Source of the DNA: T1Sed10-7 sp040904745 | GTDB lineage: Bacteria > Actinomycetota > Nitriliruptoria > Nitriliruptorales > Nitriliruptoraceae | Length of the DNA stretch: 8,029 nucleotides | Direction: 5' to 3' | NCBI GenBank assembly: GCA_040904745.1 | Contig: JBBDSW010000070.1 | Location: 1-8,029 of the forward strand | Part shown: one piece after another, positions 4,075 to 8,029 of the stretch | How the letters are laid out: every line of letters starts with the position of its first letter | Position numbering within the stretch: position 1 is the stretch's first letter | Notes under the pieces: model-generated | Database searches by the model: none | The model's input: only the letters and a program-made list of their open reading frames with translations | What the model was told of the DNA's origin: nothing | Program-made: the position numbers and the translations under genes

Positions 4075-7000
4075 TTGAGCACCGGCGTGACGGACGATGC
4101 GGCGACACCGGGCCTCGGTGCCTACGTGCCGCACGTCCTGGCCGACTGGCTGCAGGACGACACCCCCACCTCGTGGAAAGAGGTCGACGCGACGCTGGTG
4201 TTCGTCGACGTCTCCGGGTTCACCAACCTGTCCGAGCGGCTGGCCCGTGCCGGCCACATCGGTGCCGAGGAACTGGCCGACACGATCTCCGCCTGTTTCA
4301 CCGATCTGCTCGACGTGGCCTCGGCCGATGGGGGAAGCCTCCTCAAGTTCGGTGGTGACGCACTGCTCCTGCTCTTCTCCGGGCCGGCGCACACCGCCCG
4401 CGGCGCCCGCGCCGCCGCGGGGATGCGTCGCTCGTTGCGGAGCCTCGGGAAGCTGGAGACCTCCGCGGGGCCCGTGACGCTGCGGATGTCGATCGGGTTG
4501 CACAGCGGTCCGGTGCACCTGTTCCTGGTGGGGGACTCGCACCGTGAGCTGGTGGTCTGCGGCCCCGGAGCCACCGAGACCGTGGCCATGGAGAGCGCCG
4601 CCAAGGCCGGGCAGATCGTGGTCAGCCCGTCCGCAGCCGAGCGGCTCGACCCGTCGGTCGTCGGGGAGGCGTGGGGGCCGGGTTTCCTGCTGGAGGCCGC
4701 GGCCGACATCCTGGTCCGTGGTACGGCGCAGCGCAGCGACGCCGACCCGGACACGCTGCTCGCCGCGATCCCCGTCGGGCTCCGTGACCACCTGCGGTCC
4801 GGGCAGCGGAACGCGGAGCACCGCCGGGTCACGGTCGCGTTCCTCGAGTTCACCGGCATCGACGGTCGCGTCCGCGACGAGGGCCCGGCCGCGACCGCCA
4901 CCGCGCTCGAGTCCATGATCGCGATCGCGCAGCGGGCCGCAGCCGAGCACGACATCACCTTCCTCGGCACCGACGTGGACGCGGGGGGCGGCAAGGTCCT
5001 GCTGACCTCCGGTGCGCCGTTCTCGCGCGGGAACGACGAGGAGCGGATGCTGCTCGCCCTGCGCAGCATCGTCGAGCAGGCCTCCCCGCTGCCCCTCCAG
5101 ATCGGCGTGCACAGCGGGCACGTCTTCGCCGGTGACATCGGTCCCCCGTTCCGTCGCTCCTACACCGTGATGGGCGACGCGGTGAACCTCGCCGCCCGGG
5201 TCATGAGTCGCTCCAGCCCCGGGGAGATCCTGGCCACCGACGACGTCCTCGATGCCTCGCGCACGCTGTTCGACACCTCGCCGCTGGAGCCGTTCCACGT
5301 CAAGGGCAAGAGCGAGCCGGTCATCGCCTCCGTGGTCGGGCCGGTCGCGGGTTCGCGGGTGAGAACCCCGACCGCCGAGGAGGCCGAGCTCCCGTTCGTC
5401 GGCCGCGAGCAGGAGTTGGCCACCTTCGACTCCGTCCTCGCCGCCACCGCCGAGGGGGCCGGGCACCTGCTCGAGGTGGTCGGCGACGCCGGGATCGGCA
5501 AGTCGCGCCTGCTGGCGGTGTTCCGGGACCGGACCACGGATCGCCCCGTCCACCAGCTCGTCTGCGAGCTGCACCGTGCCACCACTGCGTACGCCTCGAT
5601 GCGCAAGCTGCTGCGCGAGCTGTTCGGGACCCCGCCGGATGCCTCAGGGCAGCGGGCCGCCGACGACCTGCTCGCGCTCGTGCGCGAACGGTTGCCGCAC
5701 CGCCTCGATCTAGCGCCACTGCTGGCGATCGCCTACGGCACGGAGCTGCCGGATACCCCGGCGACGGCGAACCTGGACGAGCAGTTCCTCCGGCCGCGGC
5801 TCCACGAGCTCGTCCTCGAACTGCTGGCCACCCGCTGGGACGGGCCGGTCCTCCTGCTGGTCGAGGACGCGCAGTGGATGGACGAAGCCTCGGCGGACGT
5901 CCTCCGGGCGATCGGGGCCCAGCTGGCAGAGCACCCGTGGGCGATCTGCGTCACCCGGCGCGACCAGGACCCCGCGTTCACCGAGGGGATCCCGAGCACC
6001 ACCATCACACTCCAGCCGCTCGACACGGGTGCGACCGAGTCGCTGGCCAGCGCCGCGACCGATGCCTCGCCGCTCGCACCGCACGAGATGGCCCAACTGG
6101 TCGAACGCAGCGCCGGGAACCCGCTGTTCCTGCAGGAGCTGGTGGTCGCGGCCCGCGAGGCCGGCGGGGTGGAGTCGCTTCCCGGCTCGATCGAGTCGCT
6201 GATGACGGCCCGCATCGATCGGCTCGCCCCGGAGCTCCGCGAGGTGCTCCGCGAGGTGTCGGTGCTCGGCTACAGCTTCCCGCGTGACCTGGCCGCCGCG
6301 GTGGTCACCAGCAGCGGGACCGACCGGCTCCAGCAGCTCTCCGACTTCCTCTCCCAGGAGGACGGCCTCGTCCGGTTCCGGCACGCCATGATCCGTGATG
6401 CGGCCTACGGTGGGCTGGCTTACCGCCGTCGTCGCGCACTGCACGCCACCGCCGGGGACACGATCGCGGCGAGTGGCGATGACCGTGTGGAGCTGCTCTC
6501 GTTCCACTACCACCTCGCCGAACGGCACGAGGATGCCTGGGAGGCATCGATCACCGCCGGCGAACGGGCGGCCGCGGTCTACGCCAACGCTGAAGCGGCA
6601 CGCTTCTACGGCCGGGCGCTGGACGCGGCGCGGCGGGTCGAGGACCTCGATCCCGTCGAGGTGGCACGGGTCTCCGAGACGCTCGGCGACGCGCTCCAGC
6701 GGATGGGCGAGATCGAGAAGGCCGGGGAGGCCTACTCGGCGGCCAGCCGCGAGCTCGCGGACGACACCGTCGCTTGGTCCGGGGTGCTGCTCAAGAGCGC
6801 GCAGATCAAGGCGCAGTTGAAGCGCTACTCGCAGGCACTGGCGTCGATCACCCGGGGGCTCAAGCGCCTGGAGGGCCTCGAAGACCCGGTGGCACGCTCG
6901 CGGCGGGCACAGCTGATGGTCTGGTACGGGCACCTGCGCCTGGAGCAGGGACGGTCCAAGGACGCGATCGCCTGGTGCGAGGACGCTATCGAGGAGGCCG

Positions 7001-7893
7001 AAGCCGTCGGTGACCGTGACGCGCTGGCCCACGCCTACCGCCTGCTGGACTGGGCCTACGTCGACCAGGGCCGGCCGGACCTGGCCGTGTACTCGCCCCG
7101 TGCCATCGAGCTGTACGAGGAGCTGGGGGACCTGCCGAACCAGGCCAGCGTGCTCAACAACCTGGGCGGCATCGCCTACTGGGCCGGGAACTGGACCGAG
7201 GCGCTCGCCTACTACCAGCGCGCCAACGAACTCAACGAGCAGGTCGGTGACGTCATCCGCGCCTCCCTCGGGCGCAACAACATCGCCGAGATCCTGGCCG
7301 ACCAGGGACGCTGGGACGAGGCGGACGAGCTGTTCCGCGAGGTGGAGCGGGCGCTCAGGGCGGCGAACTTCGGGGTCGCGATCGCCTACGTGCGGGCGAA
7401 CCTCGGGCGGACGGCGGCCCGAGCCGGCCGGTTCGACGAGGCTGCTGAGCTCCTCGAGGAGGCCCGCCGTGGCGCCTACGAGGCCGGGGCGGGGACCCAG
7501 GTCGTCGAGGCGGAAGCGCGTCTGGCGGAACTGCACGTGCTGCGCGGACAGCCGGACGAGGCCTTGCAGGCGTTGGAGAACGCGGTGCGGCGCTCGGACG
7601 CCAAGGAGGGGGTCGCAGCACAGGAGCCGTTGCTGCACCGGGTGCGCGGCTACGCCCTGTTGCAACGCGGCGAGGTGGAGGCGGCCCGCTCGGCTCTGGA
7701 GCAGAGCCTGGAGGCGGCGCGCACCCGTGACGCCGACTACGAGCGGGCGCTCGCGGAGCGGGCCCTGATCGAGCTGGCCGAGGTCGCCGGCGTCGAGCCG
7801 GGCCCGGAGCTCGTCGCCGCCAACGCGGAGACGCTCGACGCTTTGGGCGTCGTGCGTCTCCCTGCGGTGCCGCTGGGTGTGCCCAGCGTGTGA
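4075..7893 (+). CDS. tandem class III adenylate cyclase with STAND-like ATPase and TPR domains
   Basis: This soluble 1272-residue protein has no membrane segment. Two cyclase domains lie at about 34-205 and 246-420. Domain 1 has the metal aspartates D45 (FVDVSGFT) and D95 (LLKFGGDA) and K91. Its other half is degenerate: GPGATETVAME (163-173) replaces GDxVNxAxR. Domain 2 is the reverse. E258 and G306 stand where the aspartates should be, but YTVMGDAVNLAAR (363-375) supplies N371, R375 and an adenine-site Thr, T364. One composite site is predicted. An ATPase domain follows: FVGREQEL (441-448), Walker A GDAGIGKS (470-477) and Walker B LLLVEDAQW (593-601). Helical TPR-type repeats run from about 815 to 1235. 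This is the domain order of mammalian soluble adenylyl cyclase. Actinobacterial relatives often add a DNA-binding domain; none is seen here. The TTG start is likely. The ligand sensed and the product (cAMP or cGMP) are not proven. Confidence 0.9.
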   Translation: MSTGVTDDAATPGLGAYVPHVLADWLQDDTPTSWKEVDATLVFVDVSGFTNLSERLARAGHIGAEELADTISACFTDLLDVASADGGSLLKFGGDALLLLFSGPAHTARGARAAAGMRRSLRSLGKLETSAGPVTLRMSIGLHSGPVHLFLVGDSHRELVVCGPGATETVAMESAAKAGQIVVSPSAAERLDPSVVGEAWGPGFLLEAAADILVRGTAQRSDADPDTLLAAIPVGLRDHLRSGQRNAEHRRVTVAFLEFTGIDGRVRDEGPAATATALESMIAIAQRAAAEHDITFLGTDVDAGGGKVLLTSGAPFSRGNDEERMLLALRSIVEQASPLPLQIGVHSGHVFAGDIGPPFRRSYTVMGDAVNLAARVMSRSSPGEILATDDVLDASRTLFDTSPLEPFHVKGKSEPVIASVVGPVAGSRVRTPTAEEAELPFVGREQELATFDSVLAATAEGAGHLLEVVGDAGIGKSRLLAVFRDRTTDRPVHQLVCELHRATTAYASMRKLLRELFGTPPDASGQRAADDLLALVRERLPHRLDLAPLLAIAYGTELPDTPATANLDEQFLRPRLHELVLELLATRWDGPVLLLVEDAQWMDEASADVLRAIGAQLAEHPWAICVTRRDQDPAFTEGIPSTTITLQPLDTGATESLASAATDASPLAPHEMAQLVERSAGNPLFLQELVVAAREAGGVESLPGSIESLMTARIDRLAPELREVLREVSVLGYSFPRDLAAAVVTSSGTDRLQQLSDFLSQEDGLVRFRHAMIRDAAYGGLAYRRRRALHATAGDTIAASGDDRVELLSFHYHLAERHEDAWEASITAGERAAAVYANAEAARFYGRALDAARRVEDLDPVEVARVSETLGDALQRMGEIEKAGEAYSAASRELADDTVAWSGVLLKSAQIKAQLKRYSQALASITRGLKRLEGLEDPVARSRRAQLMVWYGHLRLEQGRSKDAIAWCEDAIEEAEAVGDRDALAHAYRLLDWAYVDQGRPDLAVYSPRAIELYEELGDLPNQASVLNNLGGIAYWAGNWTEALAYYQRANELNEQVGDVIRASLGRNNIAEILADQGRWDEADELFREVERALRAANFGVAIAYVRANLGRTAARAGRFDEAAELLEEARRGAYEAGAGTQVVEAEARLAELHVLRGQPDEALQALENAVRRSDAKEGVAAQEPLLHRVRGYALLQRGEVEAARSALEQSLEAARTRDADYERALAERALIELAEVAGVEPGPELVAANAETLDALGVVRLPAVPLGVPSV
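7871..7888. terminator. strong hairpin at the end of the cyclase gene
   Basis: CGCTGGG-TGTG-CCCAGCG is a perfect 7-bp stem with a 4-base loop. It lies inside the last codons of the cyclase gene, just before the TGA at 7891. A weaker 6-bp dyad, GCGGCG (7897-7902) with CGCCGC (7927-7932), fills the 42-bp gap to the convergent gene. No T tract is present. Together they could end transcription from both sides. Confidence 0.4.
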
Positions 7894-7935
7894 GCTGCGG
7901 CGCGCCGGCCCGCTGGGACCGACGCTCGCCGCCGA

Positions 7936-8029
7936 TCACATCATCCAGGGGTCCACCGCGGGGATGCGATAGGTGATGACGAGGTCAGCGCCCCGCACGC
8001 GCTGGCGGCTCTCCACACAGGCGGTCTGG
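7936..8029 (-). CDS. 3' end of an unidentified convergent gene (partial)
   Basis: The last 30 codons and the TGA of a minus-strand frame are visible; the gene enters from beyond the right edge. The peptide ends ADLVITYRIPAVDPWMM. It reads like ordinary protein: an alternating hydrophobic strand, no low-complexity Arg or Pro runs, and G or C at the third position in about 27 of 30 codons. The other frames in this stretch read less well. It is convergent with the cyclase gene, 42 bp away. The family cannot be told from so few residues. Confidence 0.55.
   Translation of the reverse strand, partial: QTACVESRQRVRGADLVITYRIPAVDPWMM

Noticed and set aside
4075..4680. Independent catalytic homodimer formed by cyclase domain 1
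   Set aside because: Its GDxVNxAxR region has become GPGATETVAME, so the transition-state Asn and Arg are missing and a homodimer should be inactive.
3739..5574. 611-residue open frame on the minus strand
   Set aside because: Antisense to cysM and the cyclase gene, low complexity, no recognisable motif or start signal.
5710..7665. 651-residue open frame on the minus strand
   Set aside because: Antisense shadow of the ATPase/TPR part of the cyclase gene; no domain.

Overview
The window is high-GC DNA with GTG and TTG starts, tight gene packing and a mec-cysO-cysM cysteine cluster. That cluster is typical of Actinomycetota and points to an actinobacterium. The genus cannot be named from this sequence. 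Gene order around the cluster differs from Mycobacterium tuberculosis, and the large cyclase-ATPase-TPR protein would fit a soil or aquatic, possibly deep-branching, actinobacterial lineage (inference).

Layout. Positions 1-115 hold the end of a tandem array built on a perfect 41-bp repeat. It lies downstream of a minus-strand family 5 uracil-DNA glycosylase (138-827). That gene is divergent from a plus-strand DUF1295 membrane protein (953-1741). Next come four plus-strand genes: a Mec-type JAMM peptidase (1826-2263), a coupled small protein of unknown function (2263-2634), a CysO-type sulfur carrier (2798-3088) and CysM (3092-4030). A 1272-residue protein with two class III cyclase domains, a STAND-like ATPase and a TPR region follows (4075-7893). 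The last 94 bases carry the 3' end of an unidentified convergent gene on the minus strand.

How the genes work together. In M. tuberculosis, CysM joins O-phosphoserine to thiocarboxylated CysO and Mec hydrolyses the CysO-cysteine adduct to release cysteine. All three proteins are present here with their key motifs. The enzyme that activates and sulfurates CysO (MoeZ type) is not in the window. The CysO reading frame runs seven residues past its diglycine, so the carrier should need C-terminal trimming before it can work, and Mec is the obvious candidate.

The large protein repeats the domain order of mammalian soluble adenylyl cyclase. Its metal-binding aspartates are in the first cyclase domain, and the transition-state Asn and Arg plus an adenine-pocket Thr are in the second, so one composite active site is predicted. 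The most interesting items are the masked CysO C-terminus, this divided cyclase site, the 41-bp repeat array and the paired dyads upstream of cysO.
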